From SHAN690 sp041391765 (GTDB taxonomy: Bacteria > Bacteroidota > Bacteroidia > Flavobacteriales_G > Salibacteraceae), in contig JAWKNJ010000029.1 in the NCBI GenBank assembly GCA_041391765.1, positions 1 through 64,000 of the forward strand: a stretch of 64,000 nt of DNA, written 5' to 3'. Below, one piece after another: positions 19,203-28,370 of the stretch. The notes below the pieces were generated by a model that ran no database searches, was not told the origin of the DNA, and saw nothing but the letters and a program-made list of their open reading frames with translations. A program made the position numbers and the translations under genes. The stretch's first letter is position 1. Every line of letters starts with the position of its first letter.

Positions 19203-20441
19203 TTAGTAGTACAAGAACCAAAGACTGAAGGCTGTCAGCAATGCGATGGATACGATGTTGGCGATTCTCAACCAAATTGGCTGGCGGCCTTCCATAGGGG
19301 CTGTCTTCCCATTCAAGGCGATGTAGTTCAACACCGCTAAAACGGGTGCAATCACAAATGACATGGTCGTTGCTAAATCCACCATAGATCGCATGCTTGA
19401 CAGGAAAAACAATAGAATGAAGCTGGTACCCAAGGCGGTGAGAATGATCCAAAACCAATACAATTTGCTATGATGTTTCTTTTCCGAAAGCTTATCAAAG
19501 AGCAATGCGCTCGAGCGCCTGAGCGTTCTTGGAAAAGCGTCCAAGCAAGTCAGCAATGTACTGAACATAGTGGTGAACGCTGCTAGTGCAATAAACGGAA
19601 ATGCCCATTGTCCCAAGTTTGATGTATACATGTTAATTAATTGACCGGCAAAACCTACACTTCCCTCTTCCAACTGCTGACCGGTTCCATAAAGCACCAG
19701 AGCACCTAAGCCAACGAATGCTACCGCAAGAAAAGTGGTTCCCCAGTATCCAATTTTAAAATCGAGCAGCACCGTTTTCAACGGTATTACCTCGCCTCGT
19801 TCTTTGAATTTCGAAACTGACCACATGGAATGCCAAATACTTATGTCAATTGGTGCTGGCATCCAACCAATCAATGCGGCCAAAAAGAGAACATGCATTC
19901 TATTACCCCAATCAAATTGTGTGGCAAATTCTGGTAATTGAATAGAAGGTTCGAGAGAAGCAAAAATCAATGCTGCCAATGTTGAAATGGTCAAAAGAAT
20001 AACAATGAATTTCATGAGTTTGTCAAGGGTAGAATACTGCCCAAACCCAAGTATAACAACCGATAAAAACAACAGAAAACAGGCGACAAACTGAGCATCA
20101 GCTTGAATTTCCAAGAGTTGCGCAAACAAACCGGCCGTTACAATTGAAATGGCAGCCATGATAATGAACATAGTCAATACGCTCATGATCAAATAGACCC
20201 AAACGGCCCATTTTCCAATTCTAGCATAGCCATCCAATAGAGATGTTCCTGTGGCAGCCGCATAGCGAGGCCCGGCTTCAAAAACAGGGTACTTGATCAG
20301 ATTGATCACAATCACAACGATCAGCAGCTGAAACCCAAACTCAGCTCCGGCCCGGGTGCTTTGAACCAAGTGAGACACGCCTACGGCCGCTCCCGCATAC
20401 AGGAGCCCAGGACCAAATTGCGCGAGTCTCTTCTTGAGCAT
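19203..20441 (-). CDS. Nramp-like (NRAMP superfamily) membrane transporter, non-canonical
   Basis: 412 residues with about 11 hydrophobic segments in a LeuT-like arrangement. N-terminal GPGLLYAGAAVGVSHLVQST and YPVFEAGPRYAAATGTSLLDGY match the Nramp order of TM1 and TM3. TM6 carries GWMPAPIDISIWHSMW, the position of the MPH-type metal motif. In TM1 the usual DPGN metal-binding motif is missing; the equivalent stretch reads AAVGVSHLV. This points to an altered substrate or a non-Mn/Fe function, as in other Nramp-related groups. It follows fructose-6-phosphate aldolase with 9 nt between, so the two are probably one transcript. Substrate not predictable; divalent metal is the family default. Confidence 0.8.
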   Translation of the reverse strand: MLKKRLAQFGPGLLYAGAAVGVSHLVQSTRAGAEFGFQLLIVVIVINLIKYPVFEAGPRYAAATGTSLLDGYARIGKWAVWVYLIMSVLTMFIIMAAISIVTAGLFAQLLEIQADAQFVACFLLFLSVVILGFGQYSTLDKLMKFIVILLTISTLAALIFASLEPSIQLPEFATQFDWGNRMHVLFLAALIGWMPAPIDISIWHSMWSVSKFKERGEVIPLKTVLLDFKIGYWGTTFLAVAFVGLGALVLYGTGQQLEEGSVGFAGQLINMYTSNLGQWAFPFIALAAFTTMFSTLLTCLDAFPRTLRRSSALLFDKLSEKKHHSKLYWFWIILTALGTSFILLFFLSSMRSMVDLATTMSFVIAPVLAVLNYIALNGKTAPMEGRQPIWLRIANIVSIALLTAFSLWFLYY

Positions 20442-20450
20442 TTAAGCGAA

Positions 20451-21107
20451 TTATGAATTTGAATTCCTGTAATCTTCCAGAAATTTGGCTAGCCCACTGT
20501 CCGTTAACGGATGTTTCAAGAGTGCCATTATCGGATTCAACGGACATGTAGCCACGTCAGCTCCGATTTTGGCACATTCCACAATATGAATTGGGTGACG
20601 TATAGAGGCAGCCAATATTTGAGTTTCAAAACCATAATTATCATAAATCAATCGCATGTCTGCAATCAATTGTAAACCATCCGTACTGATGTCATCCAAT
20701 CGACCAAGAAACGGTGAAACATAGGTTGCTCCCGCTTTCGCGGCTAAAATTGACTGCCCGGGTGAAAAAACAAGCGTGCAATTCGTTTTAATTCCCTTGT
20801 TGGAAAAATACCTAATCGCCTTGATTCCATCGCGAATCATCGGCACTTTGACAACAATGTTTGGATGCAAGTCGGCTAGTTCTTCCCCCTCCTTAACAAT
20901 ACCCGCATAGTCAGTGGCAATCACCTCAGCACTCACATCACCCTCGACAATATTACATATGTCAATGTAGTGCCTCCTAACAGCATCATATCCCGAGACT
21001 CCTTCCTTAGCCATCAAACTAGGATTGGTTGTGACTCCATCCAACACACCTAGGTCACTGGCTTCTCTGATCTCTGAAAGATTCGCAGTATCGATAAAAA
21101 ATTTCAT
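20451..21107 (-). CDS. fsa: Fructose-6-phosphate aldolase / small transaldolase
   Basis: 218 residues, the normal length for the FSA/TalC/MipB group. It starts MKFFIDTANLSEIREASDLG, has DGVTTNPSLMAKEG at 23-36 and the Schiff-base Lys87 in NIVVKVPM. The C-terminal HPLTDSGLAKFLEDY is also typical. It catalyses reversible aldol cleavage or transfer of dihydroxyacetone units on fructose-6-phosphate (FSA) or acts as a short transaldolase in the pentose-phosphate pathway; in Bacteroidota the transaldolase role is usual. It is transcribed with the Nramp-like gene downstream. The divergent neighbour starts at 21192. Confidence 0.9.
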   Translation of the reverse strand: MKFFIDTANLSEIREASDLGVLDGVTTNPSLMAKEGVSGYDAVRRHYIDICNIVEGDVSAEVIATDYAGIVKEGEELADLHPNIVVKVPMIRDGIKAIRYFSNKGIKTNCTLVFSPGQSILAAKAGATYVSPFLGRLDDISTDGLQLIADMRLIYDNYGFETQILAASIRHPIHIVECAKIGADVATCPLNPIMALLKHPLTDSGLAKFLEDYRNSNS

Positions 21108-21191
21108 TGCGTTGATTTAGGTTCCAATAGTAGCAGAACATTTCTAAAGCCAACATGTGCCAGTGATTGATATTTACTTAATTTCATTCGC

Positions 21192-23474
21192 ATGAAAACC
21201 CTAAAAACATTTCTTCTCACCAGCCTGGTAGTCCTCGGATTGAAAGGCGTAACGCAACCCGGCTCCGGAAAAGTTCTTGACTTCAATGGAACATCCACCT
21301 ATTTAAGTTGTGGAAGCATGAATTTATCGGGGGGACAGATAACGATCCAAGCCTGGATAAATGTTGATGCCTTCAAATCAGCATTTCCATATATAAGCTC
21401 TATCGCGGGAACAGAGGTAGCGGGAAGTTCAACAGCTTTGTTAAGGCTTGGTGATGCAAGCTTGGCAAACAACAAACTTCAATTTGTCCTTTACAATGGC
21501 TCCACACATTATAAGTTGGATGGTGTGACAGCGCTTTCAGCTAATAAGTGGTACCATGTTGCCGCAACCTATGATGGCTCAACCATGAAAATCTATGTCA
21601 ATGGCATTCTGGATTCCAGTGTTGGCTATTCTTTTTCAATCGTTTCCAACGATGATTTTGCCATTGCGCGCAACTACGGAAACGATCGTATTCTAGATGG
21701 AGAAATTGATGAAGTCAGCGTTTGGAATTCAGCTTTGACACAATCTACTTTAAGAGACTGGATGTGCAAGAGCATCACATCTCAACACCCGAATTATTCA
21801 TCCATAAAGGGTTATTGGCCAATGAATGAAGGCTCTGGCACTTCAGCGGCCAATGCTGCTGGAAGCAGCAATAATGGAACATTTGTCGGTGCGCCAAGTT
21901 GGGGAAACTCAGGTGCTCCAATTGGAAATGACAGCAGGCATGCTTATGCATCCACATATAGTCTGGGGCTTTCACATCCCCAAGGAGACTCGTTGAACAT
22001 CACTCATACCTCGGGTACTGTTCAAGGAGCGCACCTTTACAGGGTTGATACAATGCATTATTATCATACTCCTCAGTCACCGATACAGTTTTTTGATACC
22101 ACACATTATTGGGGAGCATTTATCATTGGCACATCTAGTTACGCAATAGATTATGACTACAACGGTAATGCTATGATCTCCAACAATGACGAATGTAATT
22201 TGGCTTATGCCTCTCGAAATGATGGTTCGTCCACAAGTTGGACATCTCATGTTCCTAACAGCATTAATTTCTCTGCGAATACGACTGGCTGGAATGGTTC
22301 AAATACAAAAGAGTTTATTGTTGGAATTTCCAGTCAGGGACCTCACACCATTTCATACATCAAAACGAAACCAACCTGCGTTGGGGACAACGATGGTGTC
22401 TTGACAGCTAATGTTTCGGGCGGAACACCTCCGTATTCGTTCACTTGGTCATCAGGCAGCGCCCTGCAAACTGCATCCGGATTAGCTTCTGGATACCATT
22501 ACGTAACCATTACGGATAACAACGGATGTCAAAGTACCGACTCTGTGTTACTCAACGATCCTCCTTTACTCGGAGCTTCATTCACGGTAACGCCCACATC
22601 CTGCGCTTTCATAAACGATGGCAGCATCACCGCAAACCCCGGTGGAGGAAGCGGAAGCAACTACACGTTTCTTTGGGATGACGCAAACGGCAGCACCACC
22701 CAAACGCTATCGAACGTAGTAGCTGGAACCTACAACGTAACCATCACTGATGGCAATGGATGCACAGCTAGTTATGGTGCGGAAGTACCTTCAACAGGCC
22801 CGGATCCAATTGTTGACCTTGGGTCAGACACCAGTTTGTGTGAAGGTGGAACCGTTACCTTGATTCCAACATTGACAAACAGTTCGTTAAGCACTTACGA
22901 CTGGTCGACTGGAAGCCAGTCTCCAAATATCAGCGTCACAAATTCGGGCACCTACTACCTCACGGTGACCAATGGAGCAGGTTGCACGGGCGTGGATAGC
23001 GTTGTAGTTACCTTCTTGGCTCCTGTTGCGATCAATCTCGGCAATAACGCTACCGGAACCGGATCATACACGATCAACGCAGGTAGCGGATTCTCCGCTT
23101 ACAGCTGGAGCAACGGAAAAACAGGTCAAAGCATAGTCGTTACCAAAACCGGTAACTACACCGTCACAGCGATCGATTCAAACGGGTGCTCTTCTGTTGC
23201 CAGTATTCATGTCACAATCATCCCAACCGGGATCAATGAAACAAATCCTGATTTGATTTCATATTGGCCAAACCCCGTGAAGGATATTCTGAACATCAAT
23301 TGCCCTACTGGTTCAACTATTGAGCTCTTTGATTTGACAGGACGATTGATTCAGAGCAACGTGACTATTCGAAGCCAAGGAGAGATTTACACCAACTCAA
23401 TCAATCCAGGCAAATACATCATCCGCGTCCGTTCTGATGAAAATGTATTTACTGGCACCTTCGTGAAACAGTAA
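21192..23474 (+). CDS. LamG-domain, SprB-repeat T9SS type A cargo protein
   Basis: 760 residues. Signal peptide MKTLKTFLLTSLVVLGLKGV. Residues ~28-195 form a LamG/concanavalin-like (Laminin_G_3) domain (AWINVDAFKSAFPYISS, KWYHVAATYDGSTMKIYVNG, EIDEVSVWNSAL). Two SprB-like repeats lie around 395-525 (CVGDNDGVLTANVSGGTPPY, GYHYVTITDNNGC; ITDGNGCTASYG), then Ig-like units with LGSDTSLCEGGTVTLIP. The end is a type A sorting tail (YWPNPVKDILNINCPTGS, ELFDLTGRLIQSNV, PGKYIIRV, GTFVKQ). Probably a surface-bound carbohydrate-binding or adhesive protein. Hairpins at 23509-23555 could end its transcript. Confidence 0.88.
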   Translation: MKTLKTFLLTSLVVLGLKGVTQPGSGKVLDFNGTSTYLSCGSMNLSGGQITIQAWINVDAFKSAFPYISSIAGTEVAGSSTALLRLGDASLANNKLQFVLYNGSTHYKLDGVTALSANKWYHVAATYDGSTMKIYVNGILDSSVGYSFSIVSNDDFAIARNYGNDRILDGEIDEVSVWNSALTQSTLRDWMCKSITSQHPNYSSIKGYWPMNEGSGTSAANAAGSSNNGTFVGAPSWGNSGAPIGNDSRHAYASTYSLGLSHPQGDSLNITHTSGTVQGAHLYRVDTMHYYHTPQSPIQFFDTTHYWGAFIIGTSSYAIDYDYNGNAMISNNDECNLAYASRNDGSSTSWTSHVPNSINFSANTTGWNGSNTKEFIVGISSQGPHTISYIKTKPTCVGDNDGVLTANVSGGTPPYSFTWSSGSALQTASGLASGYHYVTITDNNGCQSTDSVLLNDPPLLGASFTVTPTSCAFINDGSITANPGGGSGSNYTFLWDDANGSTTQTLSNVVAGTYNVTITDGNGCTASYGAEVPSTGPDPIVDLGSDTSLCEGGTVTLIPTLTNSSLSTYDWSTGSQSPNISVTNSGTYYLTVTNGAGCTGVDSVVVTFLAPVAINLGNNATGTGSYTINAGSGFSAYSWSNGKTGQSIVVTKTGNYTVTAIDSNGCSSVASIHVTIIPTGINETNPDLISYWPNPVKDILNINCPTGSTIELFDLTGRLIQSNVTIRSQGEIYTNSINPGKYIIRVRSDENVFTGTFVKQ

Positions 23475-23531
23475 ATCCAAAATCCTATTGAAGTTTTCGA
23501 TTGACCTTAGAGGATTTAATCCTCTATTTGC

Positions 23532-23555
23532 AGCCGCTTTTACTGCGGCTTTTTT
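23532..23555 (+). terminator. Terminator-like hairpin between LamG protein and oligopeptidase
   Basis: AGCCGC-TTTTACT-GCGGCT forms a 6-bp stem followed by a T-tract (six T). A second perfect hairpin, AGAGGAT-TTA-ATCCTCT, lies just before it at 23509-23525. The position fits termination of the upstream gene, but the hairpin also lies in a frame that would encode a lipoprotein signal peptide for the oligopeptidase. Confidence 0.6.
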
Positions 23556-23583
23556 ATTCAGTTGTACCGACAATCACGTGGAA

Positions 23584-25641
23584 ATGCAAAACCCTGTAGC
23601 TCCAGTTGCCAAGAAAATACCCCATGAAATTGAAACGCATGGCGACAAGCGCATAGATAACTATTACTGGCTTCGCGACATGGATCGAAAGGATCCTGAG
23701 ATCATTGCGCATTTGGAGGCAGAAAACGCCTACACCAAAGCCATGATGGGGCAGACCGAAAACCTGCAAAAGGAACTGTTCGAAGAATTGAAAGGTCGCA
23801 TCAAGCAAACAGATGAGTCCGTACCATACTTCCACGATGGATATTTCTACTACACCCGATTCGAGGAAGGAAAGGAATACGCGATTTATTGCCGAAGGAA
23901 ATCAACCATGGATTCGCCTGAGGAAATTCTTTTGGATGAGAATGAATTGGCAAAGGGATTCAGTTACTACCAACTTGGTGGTTTTTCCATCAGCACGAAC
24001 AATAACTTGGTTGGATACGCAGAAGACACACTGAGCCGAAGAGTTTACACGATTCGCATCAAGGATTTGGATGCAAATAGTAACCTGGAGGATGTGATCG
24101 AAGGAACCTCCGGAAACTTCGTTTGGGCCAATGACAACAAGACCATTTTCTACACCAAGAAAGAGGAAACTACCCTGCGTTCTTACAAGGTTTTCAAACA
24201 CATTTTGGGAACCAGCGCATCTTCTGATATAGAGGTGTTTCATGAAAAGGACGCCACGTTCAACTTAGGTGTGAGCAAGTCAAAATCAAAGAAGTGGTTG
24301 TTCATTCACAGCGGGGCAACTGTTTCTGACGAATACCAAATTCTGAGCGCAGATCATCCGGAAGGATCATGGAAAATGTTTCAGCAACGTGAACGTGACT
24401 TGGAGTATGGATTAGCACATTTTGAAGATCATTTCTACATTCTTACGAATCTCGAAGCCACCAACTTCCGACTGATGAAGACCTCTGAAACTATGACAGA
24501 GAAATCGAATTGGGAAGAGGTTATCCCACACCGTGAGGATGTGTTGTTGGAGGACGTGGACGTTTTCACAGACTATCTAGTGCTTTCAGAGAAATCGAAG
24601 GCTCAGAATAGAATTCGGGTAATCAATTGGAAAAGTCAGCAAGAGCACTACATCCAATTTGACGAGGAAGTGTATTCGGTGGTCACTTCTACCAATCCGG
24701 ACTTTAACAGCAAGGAGCTCCGAATCGCTTATCAAAGCATGACTACGCCTTCTTCGGTGATTGACTACAACATGGAAGATCGCTCCCGAGAACTGTTGAA
24801 GGAAAAAGAAATTCTGGGAGGGTTTGACAAGGCGAATTATGAAACCAAAAGACTTTGGGTCACAGTACGTGACGGAGTCAGCGTGCCTATCTCCATGGTT
24901 TACCGCAAGGGAACCGAATTCAATGAAAAGACTCCTTTGTTGCTCTATGGCTATGGTTCCTACGGTATAAATATCGATCCGTATTTCAGTCCATCGCGAT
25001 TGAGCTTGTTGGATCGAGGATTTGTATTCGCCATTGCGCACATTCGCGGAAGCCAGATGATGGGAAGGCAGTGGTACGAAGACGGTAAAATGCTGAACAA
25101 GCTCAACACGTTTTATGACTTCATTGACTGTGCCGAATTCTTGGTGAAGAATAACTACACCAGCACAGGTCACTTATACGCCATGGGTGGCAGCGCAGGT
25201 GGCTTGCTTATGGGAACCGTGATCAATATGCGACCCGACTTGTGGCACGGTGTCATTGCTGTAGTTCCTTTTGTGGATGTGGTGACTACCATGCTGGATG
25301 AATCCATTCCCCTAACAACCGGTGAGTTTGACGAGTGGGGAAATCCGAAACACGAGCAATACTATCACTATATCAAGGAGTATTCGCCATACGATAACAT
25401 CGAGGCGAAAGCCTACCCCAACTTGCTCGTCACCACGGGATTGCACGACTCCCAGGTTCAGTATTGGGAACCAGCCAAATGGGTCGCAAAACTGAGAGAA
25501 TTAAAAACCGACTCTAACGTGCTGTTGTTAAATACGAACATGGAATTTGGCCACAGCGGAGCATCGGGTAGATTTGAAGTGTTCAAAGAAATTGCGCTGG
25601 AATATGCCTTTTTCCTTGACTTAGAATCGAAAACACACTGA
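23584..25641 (+). CDS. Oligopeptidase B-like S9 serine peptidase
   Basis: 685 residues from the ATG at 23584 (MQNPVAPVAKKIPHEIETHG), which matches the usual N-terminus of oligopeptidase B. The beta-propeller occupies ~1-400 and the alpha/beta-hydrolase domain the rest. The nucleophile Ser537 is in GGSAGG (codon 25192-25194), and His lies in MEFGHSGASGRF near the C-terminus. It cleaves short peptides, usually after Arg/Lys. An alternative TTG start at 23488 would add 32 residues that read as a lipoprotein signal peptide (NPLFAAAFTAAFLFSC), a form common in Bacteroidota, but those codons coincide with terminator-like hairpins. So location (cytoplasm or lipid-anchored) is open. Confidence 0.88.
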   Translation: MQNPVAPVAKKIPHEIETHGDKRIDNYYWLRDMDRKDPEIIAHLEAENAYTKAMMGQTENLQKELFEELKGRIKQTDESVPYFHDGYFYYTRFEEGKEYAIYCRRKSTMDSPEEILLDENELAKGFSYYQLGGFSISTNNNLVGYAEDTLSRRVYTIRIKDLDANSNLEDVIEGTSGNFVWANDNKTIFYTKKEETTLRSYKVFKHILGTSASSDIEVFHEKDATFNLGVSKSKSKKWLFIHSGATVSDEYQILSADHPEGSWKMFQQRERDLEYGLAHFEDHFYILTNLEATNFRLMKTSETMTEKSNWEEVIPHREDVLLEDVDVFTDYLVLSEKSKAQNRIRVINWKSQQEHYIQFDEEVYSVVTSTNPDFNSKELRIAYQSMTTPSSVIDYNMEDRSRELLKEKEILGGFDKANYETKRLWVTVRDGVSVPISMVYRKGTEFNEKTPLLLYGYGSYGINIDPYFSPSRLSLLDRGFVFAIAHIRGSQMMGRQWYEDGKMLNKLNTFYDFIDCAEFLVKNNYTSTGHLYAMGGSAGGLLMGTVINMRPDLWHGVIAVVPFVDVVTTMLDESIPLTTGEFDEWGNPKHEQYYHYIKEYSPYDNIEAKAYPNLLVTTGLHDSQVQYWEPAKWVAKLRELKTDSNVLLLNTNMEFGHSGASGRFEVFKEIALEYAFFLDLESKTH

Positions 25642-25654
25642 CTAAAAGACAACG

Positions 25655-25933
25655 ATGGCTGAAGTAACCATAGAACTGGACGGAAAAGAACACGTGATTG
25701 AAGTAAGGCAAAGTGAAAAGATTTTGGACGCAGCCTTAAAAGCCGGACTGGATGCTCCTTATTCGTGCCGAAGCGCTATTTGCTCTACGTGTATGGCGCG
25801 TTTGCAATCGGGTGAGGTGGACATGGAAATGAACCATGTGTTGACAGACAGTGAGTTGGCCGAGGGATTCATAGTGACATGTCAGTCCAGACCGGTGAGC
25901 GACAAGATTCGCATCAGCTACGATGATATTTGA
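25655..25933 (+). CDS. Plant-type 2Fe-2S ferredoxin
   Basis: 92 residues. The cluster ligands are Cys38, Cys43, Cys46 (CRSAICSTC) and Cys76 (IVTCQSRP), the classic CX4CX2CX29C spacing. The sequence resembles the ferredoxin C-terminal domain of PaaE-type reductases, here as a stand-alone electron carrier. It starts 13 nt after the oligopeptidase stop, and its stop touches the convergent DUF3108 gene with no spacer. Redox partner unknown; a role with acyl-CoA/ring oxygenases or desaturases is possible but not shown. Confidence 0.92.
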   Translation: MAEVTIELDGKEHVIEVRQSEKILDAALKAGLDAPYSCRSAICSTCMARLQSGEVDMEMNHVLTDSELAEGFIVTCQSRPVSDKIRISYDDI

Positions 25934-26737
25934 TTACTCCCCAAAAGACTTTGAAAGTCCTTCAAAGTCAGTTAACTGCGCCCTGATCGACCCGACCCGA
26001 ATTTCTGAATCGACATAAACAGGAATTTGGTTGCTGTCCTTGGTGACGTAAACTTTCATTCGCTCACCTTCTTTGAAGAGAGTGCCTTTCACCAAAAGTG
26101 GGCTGAAGGTATAGCACTCAATCTCACCCAGTTGATCGTGGTCATAGTTCTCCACCCCATTGTATCGGATGTAGAGGTCAAACGTTTCACCATCGATAAA
26201 CATCCGAATCGGTATTTTCTGATCTATCTGATACTTTGAGAAATCCAAATTGCGGGCGTAATAAATCATGGTGAGCACATCGAAACTATTGACCATCAAC
26301 TCCGATGTATCTACCACAACAGGCTCCTGCTTCACCTTTGAAACAGAATAAATCGATTCATGCTTGTGATCGAAGAGACAATCCTCGTAGAAGTAAAAAT
26401 CACCCTCGTTCACGTTACGTTTGAACAAGTATGGCTTAAGGTCATCCTTATCAGAAATTGCTTGATAAACGTCCCGCACCTTGTAGAACCAATCGTAGCG
26501 TTTGTGCGTTTTGCCGGAACCCTGAAATCGGAAACAATCCTTGCCCTTATACAGCGTGTCGCGCACCGAAAATGACACTTCGCCTGCCGGAACCCACACG
26601 CCCATCAGGTAGTAATACACCGCATAGGTGAGTTTTTCACCACTGGCAAAACGATTGCCTTGAGATAAAGCCCTTTCGGTGGAAAGGCATTGAATCAGAA
26701 TCAGAAATAGAAAGGCAAGTTTTATTCGGAATCTCAT
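25934..26737 (-). CDS. DUF3108 exported protein
   Basis: 267 residues. Signal peptide IKLAFLFLILIQCLSTERAL. The DUF3108 pattern is visible: FASGEKLTYAVYYYLMGVWV, GKDCFRFQGSGKTHKRYDWF, PYLFKRNVNEGDFYFYED and MIDGETFDLYIRYNG-like strands, with TPVYVDSEIRVGSIRAQL-like end (IPVYVDSEIRVGS). The family folds as a beta-sandwich in the periplasm; its role is unknown. The start overlaps the stop of the S41 protease (ATGA), so the two are one translational unit. Confidence 0.85.
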   Translation of the reverse strand: MRFRIKLAFLFLILIQCLSTERALSQGNRFASGEKLTYAVYYYLMGVWVPAGEVSFSVRDTLYKGKDCFRFQGSGKTHKRYDWFYKVRDVYQAISDKDDLKPYLFKRNVNEGDFYFYEDCLFDHKHESIYSVSKVKQEPVVVDTSELMVNSFDVLTMIYYARNLDFSKYQIDQKIPIRMFIDGETFDLYIRYNGVENYDHDQLGEIECYTFSPLLVKGTLFKEGERMKVYVTKDSNQIPVYVDSEIRVGSIRAQLTDFEGLSKSFGE

Positions 26738-28320
26738 TGATTCAACCCAAGCTCTTTGAAGGTATTGTTAGCTACATTTTCCAATGCGCGGCCAACGGAT
26801 GTATCATAATGAGCATTCACCATGTAAAAGTCATTCAAGCCGTATGCAAATCTCGCCACAACTGGTTTTATAGTCTTCTCCATTTCAGAAAGCTGTGCTG
26901 CAAACTCATCATCAGTAAACTCAATTCCTCTTAATCTCAACAAGCGTTTCACCTCGAGTAGGTGTTGACCTGCCAATCGGTATGAATCATTGAATTCGGT
27001 TGAGTTCGGATAGGTGGTCATGATTTGATCTCGGTGCCGTTCCACCAATTGAAGGGCGACCAAATAGTCTAATCCCCTGCCCACCATGTCGGCCACGAAG
27101 CCATTTGGAAAGATGGAATCCGCAGGCACAAAAACATCCGGCATAATCCCACCACCGCCATAAACCTTGCGCTTGGCAGGTGTGTAATAAACCAATGATT
27201 CTGACAATTTGATTGAATCTGCCGAATAGAACTCACCGTGCTCCATGCGTATGCTCAAATCGCGTTTGTAGGCACTAACACCATCGTCATAGGGTTTTTG
27301 AATGCTCCGACCGGAGGGCGTATAGTATCGAGAGATCGTCAGACGCATAGCAGAGCCATCATCAAATTCAATGGTTCGCTGAACCAAGCCCTTTCCGAAC
27401 GATCTGCGTCCAACAATCAAGCCTCGATCCCAATCCTGAATGGCTCCGGCAACTATTTCGCTTGCAGAAGCAGAGCGTTCATCAATCAAGACAACCAAGT
27501 CTCCACTCAAAAACCGCCCTCCGGAGGTGGCGTAGGTTTCTCGTTTGGAATGGTGAAGGCCTTCGGTGTAAACGATCAACTTCCTGTCGTCCAAAAACTC
27601 ATCAACTATTTTGATGGCCACGTTCAAATAGCCACCGCTGTTTCCTCTCAAGTCAAAAATGAGGTTGTCCATTCCTTGCTCGTTCAGTGCGTCCAGCGCA
27701 CTGCGGAAATCATTCAGGCTAGTCGAGCTGAACTTGTCCAATCGGATATAGCCCGTGTGCTTGTCGAACATGAAATAAGCAGGTACGCTGCTCACCTTCA
27801 CCTCGGCCCTATCCAGCTTTGTGTAGAGTTTTTCCCTCCCGTGATTTCGCCATACAGTGAATGGCTGATTCGCCTTTTGTTCATCCTTGATGAAAACAGA
27901 CATTTCGTTCGCGCTTAACCCACGACCGGAAAGTATGTCCTTGCCAATGGCAATTAACTGATCACCAGCCCTTAGCTTGCCTTTTTCTGCCGGGCTATCT
28001 TCGAACACTTCCAAAACGGTGAGCGTGTCATCAATCAAGTGATATCGAATACCAATACCATTGAACTTACCGGCCAATGGTTCGTTGGCCGCTGTGAATT
28101 GCTCTTCGTTCATATAGATGGAATGCGGATCGAGCTCTTCCAACATGGCTCGAATACCGACCTCAACCAAGGCTCGCGTTTCAAGGCTGTCCACATAAAG
28201 CCCATCCAGATTCTTTAGAAAGATCTCCAACTTTTTGGAATCGGCACTCAAATCGTTTTGCGCGCGGGTCGTTGAAACATATGCCAGGCAAATGACCAGA
28301 ATTAGAATGCGCGCCATCAT
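26734..28320 (-). CDS. S41-family C-terminal processing peptidase
   Basis: 528 residues. Signal peptide MMARILILVICLAYVSTTRAQ. A PDZ domain lies at ~80-170 (GKFNGIGIRYHLIDDTLTVL), and the S41 core has FDLRGNSGGYL (223-233), the SASASE motif (283-288) with the nucleophile Ser, and Lys310 in RSFGKG as general base. The C-terminal ~130 residues are a helical extension (HRDQIMTTYPNSTEFNDSY). Such CTP/Prc-like proteases trim periplasmic or outer-membrane proteins. It lies in one unit with DUF3108. Confidence 0.92.
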   Translation of the reverse strand: MMARILILVICLAYVSTTRAQNDLSADSKKLEIFLKNLDGLYVDSLETRALVEVGIRAMLEELDPHSIYMNEEQFTAANEPLAGKFNGIGIRYHLIDDTLTVLEVFEDSPAEKGKLRAGDQLIAIGKDILSGRGLSANEMSVFIKDEQKANQPFTVWRNHGREKLYTKLDRAEVKVSSVPAYFMFDKHTGYIRLDKFSSTSLNDFRSALDALNEQGMDNLIFDLRGNSGGYLNVAIKIVDEFLDDRKLIVYTEGLHHSKRETYATSGGRFLSGDLVVLIDERSASASEIVAGAIQDWDRGLIVGRRSFGKGLVQRTIEFDDGSAMRLTISRYYTPSGRSIQKPYDDGVSAYKRDLSIRMEHGEFYSADSIKLSESLVYYTPAKRKVYGGGGIMPDVFVPADSIFPNGFVADMVGRGLDYLVALQLVERHRDQIMTTYPNSTEFNDSYRLAGQHLLEVKRLLRLRGIEFTDDEFAAQLSEMEKTIKPVVARFAYGLNDFYMVNAHYDTSVGRALENVANNTFKELGLNQ

Positions 28321-28370
28321 GGTTCTAATTTATGCATTATTGATGTGCTGGCCGGTGTCATTGAATTTAC

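Noticed and set aside
24586..25173. 195-residue open frame on the - strand
   Set aside because: Antisense to the oligopeptidase catalytic domain; composition and lack of motifs mark it as a shadow.
27238..27918. 226-residue open frame on the + strand
   Set aside because: Lies wholly antisense to the S41 protease, has no domain or promoter; a shadow of the real gene.
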